A stretch of DNA of 60,440 nucleotides, from the NCBI GenBank assembly GCA_029262055.1, contig JAJDAD010000066.1, positions 1 to 60,440 of the forward strand, in the 5' to 3' direction. Below, piece after piece: positions 43,891 through 53,672 of this stretch (positions within the stretch are counted from its first letter, which is position 1; every line of letters begins with the position of its first letter). This DNA is from Candidatus Zhuqueibacterota bacterium. GTDB taxonomy: Bacteria > Zhuqueibacterota > Zhuqueibacteria > Oceanimicrobiales > Oceanimicrobiaceae. The notes under the pieces are model-generated. The model made no database searches, had not been told where the DNA came from, and saw only the letters and a list, made by a program, of their open reading frames with translations. The translations under genes were made by a program, and so were the position numbers.

Positions 43891-44110
43891 AAGTTAAGCA
43901 AATCTCCTCTCCCGGGAGGGGACAGATTCAAACTCGTAGAGAGTTTGAATCAGGGGTGGGTGCGTGACCAGCGGCAGACGTACCCACCCCGGTTCAAAAC
44001 GCTGAACGCGATTTTGAACCTGCCCCTCCGCGCGCGCTGCGCGTTGGAGGGGATTGCAAATGGAAACCAGATGCCTCAGAAGGAGGAAACCAAGTGAGAA
44101 ATGTGAGTTA
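43891..44110. mobile_element. MITE-like structured repeat element, copy 2
   Basis: From AAGTTAAGCAAA at 43891 the sequence matches copy 1 (17458-17684) nearly base for base through all hairpins, ending at the right inverted repeat GTGAGAAATGTGAGTTAT (44093-44110). The left 50 bases of copy 1, including its left inverted repeat, are absent here. The right end lies exactly at the stop codon of a truncated NTF2-like fragment. Confidence 0.82.
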
Positions 44111-44290
44111 TTCATTATCCATCGGGTGTGCATTAACTCTATGCAAAAGCCAAATATTGTTTCTAGTAACCCAGGTTTCAGCCAGAGCAGCTTTAGAAAT
44201 TGAACTCTTTCCTTTAGGCCCTACATAAGTTTCAGTTACAATTCTTCTTGTAAAACCAAAATCATCAATAACGTTAAGGCTAAATCGCAA
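44108..44290 (-). pseudogene. C-terminal fragment of an NTF2-like gene
   Basis: Sixty codons reading FTRRIVTETYVGPKG and NNIWLLHRVNAHPMDN, about 60% identical by eye to the C terminus of the protein at 32359-32856 (RRIVTETYLGPKG, NDRWLLYRVNVHPLDN). No start codon region or N-terminal half is present. It is the remnant of a duplicate gene. Confidence 0.8.
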
Positions 44291-44412
44291 GCGCTAAATT
44301 ACCATTCGACTTTGAAAGAGCACCAAATGTCATCTTTGGGCATAAATTTCGAAAGGCGAGCTTGTCGAGTTGAGGCATAAGATAGGGTGCCGACCTTCAT
44401 TCAATATATTAT

Positions 44413-44440
44413 AGAGGTGATTCATATATGAGTCACCTCT
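44413..44440 (-). terminator. Hairpin overlapping the stop of the beta-lactamase-family gene
   Basis: AGAGGTGA ... TCACCTCT enclosing the palindrome TCATATATGA makes a near-perfect 28-base hairpin whose right arm contains the stop codon of the minus-strand gene. The following minus-strand sequence is AT-rich (ATAATATATTG) but lacks a T-run, so termination is likely but not certain. Confidence 0.5.
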
Positions 44441-46038
44441 TTCGGGACAGTTTGATAAACGAAGGGAGAGCAAAGCCCTCCCCTATCGCCGTTCCACTGC
44501 CTACTAAATTCCCGTTAACATACCTCAGTTTTAGGGAGATAGTATGCTCCCCCTTGCCAGCATCTGGAGTAGGAATCGTTGAATTAATCGTTCCTGTCAA
44601 TATTCGGTAAAAGAATTTGATGTGGTTCACAACAGTATCCGGCTGATCGACGAAATTTAAATCCATAACTTGGGCCACTGGCTGGTTTCCAATCTTTGCT
44701 GTAACGCTGGCATCGTCAGCAAAGGTCATTGTTATCGGGATTTTTCCTTGATAGGTCTTAATCTCTCCTTGCCATTCCCCTTCTAGTTTCGGTTCTACTT
44801 TAAACGGAACTCGGAGATTCTCGACAGCCCCCATAGGTTCAATGAAGTTCATAATATTTTTCATATATCCAGGTATCAGCATGTCAACTATCTGAATGGC
44901 AGTCATCATTGTGATTCCACCGGTCATATTTGAGATGCATGCCACTGCAATTTTCTGTTCTGGGAGAAGTAGCAGCATGGAATTAGCACCCCCGATTCTT
45001 CCATCAGATATGAGGGAAAGGTTTTGACCGTCATTGACGATGCCCCAACCCAGATTGTACCGATGATAGTTTGGCAAATCTGGATTGTCTGCCTTATGGG
45101 TAAAATCAAGAGTTTCATTTGTCAAGATTGATTTTTGATCCTTAAGAGGCGTTTTCAGATGGAAAAGCCCATAGCGGATCAAATCATGAGCGCTGGAGAA
45201 AAGACCACCACCACCTCTTGGGTAGAAATCATAGTCAACTTCAAAGGTCTTGTTTTTTGAAGTGTATTTTCGGGCAATCGTTTTTTTCATTTCGGCTTCA
45301 ATGTGTACCTTGGTCCTTCATGCCAAGTGGAAGAAGAACCTCCTTTTCCATGAAGTTTTCAAAGGTTTGACCAGTTACCACTGGTATCATTTGTTCGGGG
45401 AATGCAAAAGCAAGATTGGAGTATAAGAACATTTCCCCGGGTGGGGAGATGGAGAAACCGTATCGGTTAATTAACTCTGACACAGGCAATGGTGGATTCG
45501 GATCATCATCCTTGTGTTCTTTCCACAAATGAGGAATTCCGGCCGTCATGCTTAGTACGTGATAAACCTTGATTTGTGAAGCTATGCCCAAATAATCTCT
45601 CAACATTACTGGGCCAAGATATTTTTCCACAGGGTCATTGAGCTTGACTAGACCCTTTTCTACCAAGAGCATCAATCCTGTTGCGGTGATCGATTTTGAA
45701 AGAGAACCCAATGCATAAATGGTGTGTGGAGTGGCTTTAAGCATATCCTCCCTATTAGCCCAGCCAAAGGCTTCTTCCCAAAGGATCCTTCCTTCTTTGG
45801 CCACAGAGACTGCCATTGAGGGTATTTCCTCATCACTGACCATATTGATAATTTTCTTGCGGATTTCGACAAATCTTTTATCTCCAGGGTTTTTGGCCTG
45901 ATTCCAGGGAACATTATGTTTTTCAGAACATTCGCAAGGCATCGCCGCGGATAAATGATTTGAGAAAGATACGATAACCAGAAATGCCGCTGAAACAACC
46001 CGCACCATGGATACTTTTTTGCTGTTTATTCTCTGCAT
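44433..46038 (-). pseudogene. Frameshifted serine beta-lactamase-family hydrolase
   Basis: The first part (45298-46038) has a signal peptide (VRVVSAAFLVIVSFSNHLSA), the S-x-x-K nucleophile motif GSLSKSIT, and a Tyr motif LYSNLAFA; it stops after GMKDQGTH. The second part (44433-45290) continues the same fold (DFYPRGGGGLFSSAHDLIRY, GWGIVNDGQ) in a frame shifted by one base. Reading across the T at the junction joins GTH to EAEMKKTIARKY, so a single-base change splits one about 530-residue class C/penicillin-binding-protein-like gene. A sequencing error is possible; otherwise it is a recent pseudogene. Confidence 0.85.
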
Positions 46039-46228
46039 TTTGTGCTCCTTAGCATATGAAAAGTCTCGGGATGCTCACAGGTGTTTAGGTGCTTCCTCTG
46101 CTCATGAGATACCATAACGTCTTGGCTCACTTGCAAAGCCGCTACTCAGAAATAGATACAAGGCTTCATAATCTAAATCTCCACATAACTTGATTTGAAA
46201 CCTGGCGGTTTTGTCAAGAGCCGCCAAT

Positions 46229-46660
46229 TGGTACGCCCGGCATGGGCATGAACTAACGGGGTGTAAGTCCCTTATAGGCGAACTCCTGTATCTATTCTAA
46301 GTACAACGACTATTAGCGAAAGGTAACTGCAAAGCCGCGAGGCTTTGCGGGAAGGAAGCCTGCAGCAAAACAGTGAGCCAAAGCCGGCGTTGAGCCGGGC
46401 GTAAATGATGCGGTGGTGCTGCGTCAGTTCAAGTTCCCCAGTCAAGCCTTATCCGGGGAGGTTTGCTCAAGTGCGATGCAGACCGTTTGGTGAACATCCG
46501 TCGGACTCCCGGCAAACCAAGTCCAATCCGCGTAGTCTGCGATCAACTGAGCGGAGCTAAGAACAGGATAACAACCAAATGGTCTCGCATAGCGACTTCT
46601 GGAGCAATCCGGTCGTTGATTAGGCAGAAGTCAGCAATGGTATTGACTCCAGGAGGCGTT
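46229..46660 (+). mobile_element. Group II intron remnant (5' part)
   Basis: TACGCCCGGCATGGGCATGAACTA at 46232 onward and GGTGTAAGTCCC match the start of the intron at 59809-60440. The domain I block GGTAACTGCAAAGCCGCGAGG ... GAAGCCTGCAGCAAAACAGTGAGCC (46322-46380) follows, then GCGTAAATGATGCGGT and a diverged copy ending GGCAGAAGTCAGCA (46623-46636). Reverse transcriptase and domains V/VI are absent. It is a decayed, non-functional fragment. Confidence 0.75.
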
Positions 46661-46711
46661 CGAATTTTTGTAATGCCAGAGGCTCCGCATCGATGACTAT
46701 GGACTTTTAGT

Positions 46712-47839
46712 TCACTTGTTTATTTCCTTTGTCGAGTTGAGCTTTTCGCTGCTTGATGTTAACGGCAGGTTTATGAGAATTTTCACGCCATTGTCGGACG
46801 AGATATTGAGCCTATAATCATCGCCATAATATAAGGAAAGCCTTTCCTTAATCCCCGAAAGTCCAAATCCTTCTTTATCTCTGTTTGGGATAAATCCCTT
46901 GCCATTATCCCTAATCTCGATTTGACAGTAACTATTTTGGCGCGTACAGTTGACTTGAATCATACCTCCGGTTTTTGAGGGTGCAATCGCATACTTAATG
47001 CTGTTTTCAACAAGAGGTTGAATGATCAAGCCCGGTGCCCAAAAACCAGCAAGGGATTCCTCCATTTTTATGTGGTACTTGAGACGCTTTCCAAGCCTGA
47101 CCTTTTCAATCTCCAAATATTGGCGAACCACATCCAGCTCATCAGTCAATTTCATCAATTCGTGATTGCCGGTTTCCAAAGTGTAGCGAAAAAGGTGTGA
47201 CAGCTTTTGCACCATTTCCTCAGCTTTCATCGGATCCACCGGAATAAGGCTCACAATTGAGTTCAACGTGTTGAAGAGAAAATGCGGATTCACTTTGGTA
47301 CGCAATGCTTCAAGCTCCGCTTTTGATTTCAATTGTAACAAACGCTGTTCATTGACCTCTTTCTCGGCTAATTTGGCTACGGCTTCTTGTAACTTTTCCC
47401 TCAACACAAAATAACTATATCCTATAGCGCCAAAAAACAAAGCGAGAAATGTCGTCCAAATAAAGAAAGTTTTCGCGTCTGCCAGGGCTATACTGAAATC
47501 AAAGAGTAAATTGTTGATTCCCCAGCCGAGGAGGAGGCCACACCAACCACCGATTGAGAAAATTCCAGTCAGAGCAGCTAATTTCTTCCAATTGTTTTTG
47601 ATTCTCTCTGGTTGTAGTCCCTTACTGAAGAGATAAATAAATCCACCAATGCATTGAGAAAAAACGAAAGAATGCCCAAATCGGGCTAACAAGAGCGTTA
47701 TTGGCGTGGTAAAGAAAAACAGAGTAATTACTACTGAGATTAAAGAGTTCAACACCCAAAGGGCGAGGAGCTCTCTCAAGTCGAGGGCGTTTCGGAGGTC
47801 GTTTTGCAATGATTCAAATTTGATTTTCATTTTTGTCAT
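46712..47839 (-). CDS. LytS/YehU-type sensor histidine kinase
   Basis: 375 residues with four predicted membrane helices (about 28-155) and a His_kinase domain: LRTKVNPHFLFNTLNSI with the phospho-His, NSIKYA (N box), DNGKGF and GFGLSGIKERL (G boxes). This class normally pairs with a LytTR regulator, which is not adjacent. It overlaps the M28 peptidase gene upstream by 4 bases, so it belongs to the end of that operon. Confidence 0.92.
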   Translation of the reverse strand: MTKMKIKFESLQNDLRNALDLRELLALWVLNSLISVVITLFFFTTPITLLLARFGHSFVFSQCIGGFIYLFSKGLQPERIKNNWKKLAALTGIFSIGGWCGLLLGWGINNLLFDFSIALADAKTFFIWTTFLALFFGAIGYSYFVLREKLQEAVAKLAEKEVNEQRLLQLKSKAELEALRTKVNPHFLFNTLNSIVSLIPVDPMKAEEMVQKLSHLFRYTLETGNHELMKLTDELDVVRQYLEIEKVRLGKRLKYHIKMEESLAGFWAPGLIIQPLVENSIKYAIAPSKTGGMIQVNCTRQNSYCQIEIRDNGKGFIPNRDKEGFGLSGIKERLSLYYGDDYRLNISSDNGVKILINLPLTSSSEKLNSTKEINK

Positions 47840-49395
47840 AATGAGAGGACAGTTAATCTATGTTCCATATTTGCTATCCGTAGGACCAGATGGTGAATGA
47901 GCTCTCCGATTCTTATCATCTTGGTAAAGTTTATTTTGTTCGCATCATCCGTCGGTTTATGATAATCTTGCTGCATATAGTCATAAAAGAAAACACTCGG
48001 TATACCGTTTTCCAAATAATGAAAATGGTCACTCCGGTAGTTATGTCCACTACTCAAGCTATAGTCCAGGTTGAAATCGACTGTTTTAGAATTGACTTCT
48101 TCAATGATATCAAAAAGTTCCTGGCCCAAATAGTCCGACCCGATAGAGTGAATGGAGTCAATGCTGCCTCGTCCAACCATATCAAGATTAATGTTAACGA
48201 CAATATCGCTAATGTCGTCAAAATTATTGGTAAAATGCAATGCGCCCAACAATCCTTTTTCTTCAGCAGCGTGAAAGATAACCAGAATGGACCTCCGGTT
48301 CTTTTTACTTGTTGCCAGAACTCTCGCCGCCTCCAATAATACAGTCGTTCCGGATGCATTATCATCAGCGCCGTTATAAATCAGCTCTCCTCTCATGCCA
48401 AGATGATCATAATGTGCTCCTAATGAAACAAACTCCTTTTTTAAGTTTGGATCATGCCCTTCAATGATTCCGATGACATTGGTTGCTTTCTTATTCTCTC
48501 GTATCACCTTCAAATCATACTCAACTTTATGCTCTAATTCAAAAGAAGGCAATTTTTTATGCGATTTTGACAAGCTCATTAATTGGTCATAGTTGTATTC
48601 TTCGTTTTCAAAGACTTTTCTTGCGGATTCTTTGTTTAGAATAAAGGCCGGAATGCTTTTGACCTTGCTAAGCGTATCACCCCGGTTCTCCGTATATGCA
48701 AAAGCAGGGGATTGGGAAGTCCACTTCAGTAGATTCCAGGTATTGAGTACCTTTTGATTGGGAATAAATAAAACCCCGACAGCCCCTTTGGATTTTGCTA
48801 TAGAAATTTGTCTTAATAGCTCTGCATAATGATTCCGTATGCTACCCTGAAAGAAATCGTCCCGGTCAATCGACTCTTCGAGTAATATTAAAACCGTTTT
48901 GCCCGTTACATCCAAATCCGCATAATCATCATGACCACCTTCATTTGCTCTACCATATCCAACAAAAACAGTATTTGAGACGCTTGAAGTATGAACTGAA
49001 TCTGAATACTCACCAGGAATATTCAGAAAGTCGTTAACAAAAGTAAACGTTGTTTCCTTATTGCCGTACGGCTCTAACAAGCTCATCCGGGAGTCGATTC
49101 CATAATAGGTCAATTCAAGATTGAAGTATTGAAAAAAAGTTTCATTCTCCCCATACGGCTTAACTCCGTATTTTTGCAGTTCCTTCGCGATAAAGAGAGA
49201 AGCTAGTTTTTCTCCTCTGGTTGTGGCTTCCCTGCCCTCCAATTCATCTGAAGCCAAAAACTCCAAGTTGGACTTTAAATGATTAAGACTCAAAAGCTGG
49301 TCTGCTGAAAGTGCCCTTAACTTATTTGATGTAGTGCAGCTCATAAAAATCACTGCAGTTACTGAACATGCTAAACGAAATAAGTCATTTTTCAT
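47836..49395 (-). CDS. M28-family metallopeptidase lipoprotein with PA domain
   Basis: 519 residues. An N-terminal signal with a possible lipobox (AVIFMSC) suggests a lipoprotein. A PA-type insert spans about 130-270. The catalytic part has LGAHYDHLG, GADDNASGTT (Zn Asp), HAAEEKGLLG (Glu pair), NLDMVGRG and a late GHNYRSDHFHY His. Aminopeptidases of this family release N-terminal residues. It is followed by the LytS kinase with a 4-base overlap and preceded by the outer-membrane protein gene by 16 bases. Confidence 0.93.
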   Translation of the reverse strand: MKNDLFRLACSVTAVIFMSCTTSNKLRALSADQLLSLNHLKSNLEFLASDELEGREATTRGEKLASLFIAKELQKYGVKPYGENETFFQYFNLELTYYGIDSRMSLLEPYGNKETTFTFVNDFLNIPGEYSDSVHTSSVSNTVFVGYGRANEGGHDDYADLDVTGKTVLILLEESIDRDDFFQGSIRNHYAELLRQISIAKSKGAVGVLFIPNQKVLNTWNLLKWTSQSPAFAYTENRGDTLSKVKSIPAFILNKESARKVFENEEYNYDQLMSLSKSHKKLPSFELEHKVEYDLKVIRENKKATNVIGIIEGHDPNLKKEFVSLGAHYDHLGMRGELIYNGADDNASGTTVLLEAARVLATSKKNRRSILVIFHAAEEKGLLGALHFTNNFDDISDIVVNINLDMVGRGSIDSIHSIGSDYLGQELFDIIEEVNSKTVDFNLDYSLSSGHNYRSDHFHYLENGIPSVFFYDYMQQDYHKPTDDANKINFTKMIRIGELIHHLVLRIANMEHRLTVLSL

Positions 49396-49411
49396 TTCTT
49401 TCTCTTCAAGA

Positions 49412-50695
49412 TTAGAATGATAATTTTACCCCTAGTTCTAAAGATGTCTTGGTAAACAACATACCAAACTCCGAATTCTCCTGCCCTTCGAAGTAAGATG
49501 AACGAAGCCAACCGTTTAAATGCGAATTAAAAGAATAGCTGAATGTTGGTATTAATATTCCGCTTCGATCGACCAGGTTTCCGAGAAGAATGAGCTCCAG
49601 CCCAAATTTTCGCTTGGGTAGATAGGCGCGGAAGAAACCATAATGCCGCATGGCGCCATCGGGGCTGAGCGTGTTGAGCGCATTGTAAAACTCAGGGAAA
49701 GAAGCCTCATTGGGTGGAAGCTCTCTAATCTGTTTTTGATGGAATAACGTGAATCGCCGCCATTGAGACCAATTGTCAGAAGTAAGCCCAGCGCGATCGT
49801 AGAAATACTCCGCCATCAAGTTCAGACCGGAATCGAAAGTATACTGCATTCCCAGCAAGAGCTCGTAGAAAAGCCGTTTACTGGATTGATACTTGACTGT
49901 GAAAAGAGAATCACCCAAAAAGATTTCATGATCGGCTCTGTCCAATGCCCGATGATAAAGTTCATTGCTGCCAACCTGGGCAATGAACTCTGAGTGCAAT
50001 GCAAGATGGTCGCCATAGACATAAGCGGTATTGAATCCAAACTTGACCTTCTCTTTTTCTTTCCAGTGGCCAATTAAGGAGACATCTACATCTTTGATAA
50101 AAGAATAAAATTTCACAGCCAACTCATCAGATGCCAACCTGATTCGTCCTTCCGATTTTAGCTCGTTTGCGTAGACCAAGGTTAGAGAATGATTACCCCA
50201 ATAGGTGTCGAGTGCCACTATGGGGCGACCCTGAAAGCGATTCAAGCGATCAGAAGGGTCGCCGGCATCTTTGGCCGGTTCAACGACACCGGTTGGGTTG
50301 AAGGCAAAGCCAGTGCCCCATTTTAGTATTTTACGGCCAACAGTTACTTGCACATGGTCTCCCAAAGGATGGCCAAAATAAAGCTCTCTCAAGGTGTATT
50401 CATAATTGGCGTCTTCAAGTTCAGAAAAAAGAGCGTTGGCTTTAATGTCGAGAGTAAAAGCGCGCCAGTTCAAAAATAAATCTGCACTTGAAAGGCTATT
50501 GTAGCGTGGTTGCGGCACGAGCTCATTGTCAACATTTAAAGGTGTTGAATTCAATTGTTGATATTGAGTTTCATGGATAGCACTGAAGCGATATCTGAGC
50601 TTTCCATGATCCTTGAATGTTCCTTGTGACCACGCCAAAGAGAGAAATAGGAATTGCCCGAAAACGACAGAAATCAAAAAGGATTTGGCTTTCAT
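49412..50695 (-). CDS. Predicted outer-membrane beta-barrel protein
   Basis: 427 residues. A signal peptide (ISVVFGQFLFLSLAWS) is followed by alternating short hydrophobic and aromatic strands ending in the terminal F (LGVKLSF), the usual outer-membrane insertion signal. Strands such as RYRFSAIHETQY, VTVGRKILKWGTGFAFNPTG and LTLVYANELKSEGRI suggest a DUF1302/porin-like barrel. It overlaps the LolA-like gene by 4 bases, implying partnership with it. Confidence 0.8.
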   Translation of the reverse strand: MKAKSFLISVVFGQFLFLSLAWSQGTFKDHGKLRYRFSAIHETQYQQLNSTPLNVDNELVPQPRYNSLSSADLFLNWRAFTLDIKANALFSELEDANYEYTLRELYFGHPLGDHVQVTVGRKILKWGTGFAFNPTGVVEPAKDAGDPSDRLNRFQGRPIVALDTYWGNHSLTLVYANELKSEGRIRLASDELAVKFYSFIKDVDVSLIGHWKEKEKVKFGFNTAYVYGDHLALHSEFIAQVGSNELYHRALDRADHEIFLGDSLFTVKYQSSKRLFYELLLGMQYTFDSGLNLMAEYFYDRAGLTSDNWSQWRRFTLFHQKQIRELPPNEASFPEFYNALNTLSPDGAMRHYGFFRAYLPKRKFGLELILLGNLVDRSGILIPTFSYSFNSHLNGWLRSSYFEGQENSEFGMLFTKTSLELGVKLSF

Positions 50696-51420
50696 TTCAA
50701 CTGGGTCAAATAATTCTTGTTGAAGTATTTTTCTTGTAACGTTTGGGGTTCATATTCGAGAAATTCCATAATCGTGTGGCTATTATTGCGCAAACGGTCA
50801 TGTAGCGTCATTTGCGTTAAGGTAAGACGGTTGTGAATCATTTTAAATTCATCGTAGGTGACGGATTTATAATGTTTCCCGGAGGCAAGGTATAATTCTG
50901 CTTTGACCGGAAGCGATTCTATCTTCGTCACCCAATATTCCACACGTTGATAAGTTGTTTTATCATTAGATGCCGTTAACTCCAGCCTAAAGCATTCCCG
51001 GCCGCCAACGGTTTCTTCGCTCACGCTTGTCGCATTGTAATTTTCTGAAAAGGTGATATCCGCCACGTCACCGTTGGAAGCCTCGCCCAATAGACGCTGT
51101 AGCGGCGATATGCGTATAGGACGACGGGTGTTTGGGGCAAAAATCCACATGTTGTCTTCCAACATCAGCAAATATTGCCCTTTCTGGTCCGGATCGAGAA
51201 ATCGCACCAAGCTTTTTTTATCGCCTTTCACCATCACTTCAAGATTTCTTGCATTTTTTTGTTTATCATTTTTGAAGCTTGTGATCCGTAATCGCACAAC
51301 AAAAGAGGGCCATGCATTACGATACTGATCAGAGATTCGCAGGATTTGTGACCCCTTATCTTCTGCAAAGAGCATTGTGCTAACCAAAAACAATGTGCTT
51401 AATAAAAATATCTTTTTCAT
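50692..51420 (-). CDS. Outer-membrane lipoprotein-sorting LolA/LolB-like protein
   Basis: 242 residues from ATG 51420, where MKKIFLLSTLFLVSTMLFA is a clean signal peptide and GTGAGG lies just upstream. The fold matches LolA-like carriers (KGDKKSLVRFLDPDQKGQYL, DNMWIFAPNTRRPIRISP, VEYWVTKIESLPVKAELY). Such proteins shuttle lipoproteins or lipids across the periplasm. Paired here with an ABC/FtsX transporter and a barrel, it likely carries a substrate from the inner to the outer membrane. Confidence 0.88.
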   Translation of the reverse strand: MKKIFLLSTLFLVSTMLFAEDKGSQILRISDQYRNAWPSFVVRLRITSFKNDKQKNARNLEVMVKGDKKSLVRFLDPDQKGQYLLMLEDNMWIFAPNTRRPIRISPLQRLLGEASNGDVADITFSENYNATSVSEETVGGRECFRLELTASNDKTTYQRVEYWVTKIESLPVKAELYLASGKHYKSVTYDEFKMIHNRLTLTQMTLHDRLRNNSHTIMEFLEYEPQTLQEKYFNKNYLTQLK

Positions 51421-51572
51421 GTTTACCTCACTTGTTTTAAGTTTGATTCTGTTGATTAAGTCCGGCAAAACCTCCTGGAGGTTATTTTATCGTCGCAAAT
51501 CAGCAGCGGCGATTATTGCCGTCCGCCGGCTTTGCCTTGTTATGTGTTTATCTCTTTTTTGGTTTAGTGCTA

Positions 51573-52406
51573 CTAACGATATTGCCCAAACAGCATTGTT
51601 GAACATATTATGTTCATTTCAAGTGCCTCGTTCTCTTCTTCCTGTTTTCTGATGTAGTCAACGAAAAGATTCCTTTTATCCGGGTGTATCTCGATTAACT
51701 CTTGGCATCGCTTCTTGAGATTCCTGTACATGTATTCATTTGATTCTTTCATTTCATCTTTGTTGATAATAATTTCATCAATTAGTCTCATCCCGGCATC
51801 AGAGATTTGCTTAAGAAGCACTGACTTTTTTTCCATGAAAGGGTGTGAATATGCTCCTCCGTCATCGCTATATCCATCATCAATAATTATTAGCCCGCCC
51901 TCTTTTAGGCATTTTGAAAGTTTAGTTAGTGTTGAATAATAATCACCTAGAACGGGACCAATAGCACCAAGAATGATGATATCATAATCTCTTAGATCAG
52001 AAATTCTGACTCTTATATCATCACATTCAAAACAGCAATACTCTTCAATATTGAATTCTTTTGCTTTGTTATTGGCTTCATCGATAAATTCTTCAACTGC
52101 ATCTATTCCATGACAATGACAGTCAAACTCTTTTGCTAATTTTATTAAAACTGCCCCTTTCCCACATCCTAAATCGAGAACTTTAAGATCTGCATGGTCA
52201 GTCGTGTGCTTTTTCACTAATTTGAGTACGACTTCAGGGGATGCACCAAGCTCCCATAGATCCTGCAAAATGTAAGGCAAATATGGAAACAAATTACTAT
52301 CTGTTCCATCCATGGCCATTACAACGCTTTCTTCAACTGAGCTTATCAATTTGCACTCCTGGTTCTTGCACATAACAACAGAGTCACTAAATATGCCCCA
52401 ACGCAT
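51573..52406 (-). CDS. Class I SAM-dependent methyltransferase
   Basis: 277 residues. The Rossmann motif I VLDLGCGKGAVLIKL (about 75) and an acidic motif II (CHGIDAVEEF) mark SAM binding; motif IV is YDIIILGAIGPV. The N-terminal 50 residues and the C-terminal helical region (KKRCQELIEIHPDKRNLFVD) are not recognised. It overlaps the permease gene by 20 bases, yet a role in transport is not obvious, so it may modify the exported molecule. Base composition is AT-richer than neighbours. Confidence 0.9.
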   Translation of the reverse strand: MRWGIFSDSVVMCKNQECKLISSVEESVVMAMDGTDSNLFPYLPYILQDLWELGASPEVVLKLVKKHTTDHADLKVLDLGCGKGAVLIKLAKEFDCHCHGIDAVEEFIDEANNKAKEFNIEEYCCFECDDIRVRISDLRDYDIIILGAIGPVLGDYYSTLTKLSKCLKEGGLIIIDDGYSDDGGAYSHPFMEKKSVLLKQISDAGMRLIDEIIINKDEMKESNEYMYRNLKKRCQELIEIHPDKRNLFVDYIRKQEEENEALEMNIICSTMLFGQYR

Positions 52407-53616
52407 CCACGATTCTCTTGCGTGAAGCCTTGAAAGCTGGAATTAACGTCGAAAGCACCGCCGTCAGAAGCATAAAGATGAATGTACCAAGGTAAATCTT
52501 CCCTACATAATGCACATTCAGGGGAAATCCAGTGGTCGACCCGGGCGGTGGTGGCATCATAATTCCGGATTGATTGATGACAAAAGATAGAACCAAACTC
52601 AGCAATAACCCTGTTGCGCTCGCCAGAAGTCCGATGACCAATCCTTCCATCAAAAAATTTGCCAGGACTCTTTTTTCGGAAGTGCCAATGGCCATCAACG
52701 TACCAATTTCTTTCGTACGCTCAAAGATGGACATCATCATTGTATTGGAAGTAGCAAGTAAAACGACGATAAATATCAGGATGCCCAGAAATGTAAAGAT
52801 AGCGTTGTAGAGCTTAACGACTGCACGGTAAAATGTTGCTAACTCATGCCACTTTTTGATTGCAAAGCCGCTGAGATGTTCAGAGAGTTGTGCTGCAACT
52901 TTGTCAGTTGAATCGGTTTCATTTAGCACAACAATAATATTGGAGACACGCTCCGAATTGAGAAGTGTCTGAGCAGTAGAAAGCTTAACGCTCAAGAAAC
53001 GAACATCCATTTCGGGAACACCCGTTGAAAAGATGCCCACAACTTTCACATCCATCGCATTCAAAATACCAGTGGTCGTTGTCGTCATTACAGTCAGGTA
53101 GTCCCCGATCTCTGCTTTTAGAGATTTTGCCACACCTTTTGCGAGAATCACTTCGTCCTCATTTTGTGCAAAAACATCTTCACCCAGGTGATGCCCCGTC
53201 TCCATCTTCATACTAAAACCTGTGAGTTTCTGCTCCTTTTCCGGATTTACGGCCCGTCCCATAAAGGCAACTGACTTATCCCCGTTGGAAATCAAGCCCA
53301 TAAAAGAAATCCGCGACATGGCAAAACGCACCTCGTCCAATTTACCGATAACTCTAATGAGGCTGTCTGGCCTTGAAATGCCATATTGTAAAGGCATGTC
53401 CTCTTCTTTCTCTAAAGACTCGGGTTGAAATACCTGTAAATGACCGTACCGGCCGCGGATTGAAGTTTCGCTAAGACCCCAGAAGGAATACTTGATGAAG
53501 CCACCGGCAAGGATCAAAGCGATGCAGCCAAAAACCATTATCATGGATGTGATGAGTGTTCGCCGCATATTGCGGGTGACATTCTTGAAGGCTAACTTCA
53601 AAAACTTTGTTTTCAT
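52387..53616 (-). CDS. FtsX/LolC-like ABC transporter permease
   Basis: 409 residues. One N-terminal membrane helix (SMIMVFGCIALILAGGFI), a large periplasmic MacB_PCD-type domain (about 45-270), and three C-terminal helices (IFTFLGILIFIVVLLATSN, LVIGLLASATGLLLSLVLSF, LGTFIFMLLTAVLSTL) form the FtsX/MacB/LolCE design. It follows the ATPase gene and overlaps the methyltransferase. Confidence 0.93.
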   Translation of the reverse strand: MKTKFLKLAFKNVTRNMRRTLITSMIMVFGCIALILAGGFIKYSFWGLSETSIRGRYGHLQVFQPESLEKEEDMPLQYGISRPDSLIRVIGKLDEVRFAMSRISFMGLISNGDKSVAFMGRAVNPEKEQKLTGFSMKMETGHHLGEDVFAQNEDEVILAKGVAKSLKAEIGDYLTVMTTTTTGILNAMDVKVVGIFSTGVPEMDVRFLSVKLSTAQTLLNSERVSNIIVVLNETDSTDKVAAQLSEHLSGFAIKKWHELATFYRAVVKLYNAIFTFLGILIFIVVLLATSNTMMMSIFERTKEIGTLMAIGTSEKRVLANFLMEGLVIGLLASATGLLLSLVLSFVINQSGIMMPPPPGSTTGFPLNVHYVGKIYLGTFIFMLLTAVLSTLIPAFKASRKRIVDALGHI

Positions 53617-53672
53617 AATAAGTCCCGATTAGTCACCATTCGTAAACTGCACATTGCGAAAGATGATACACG

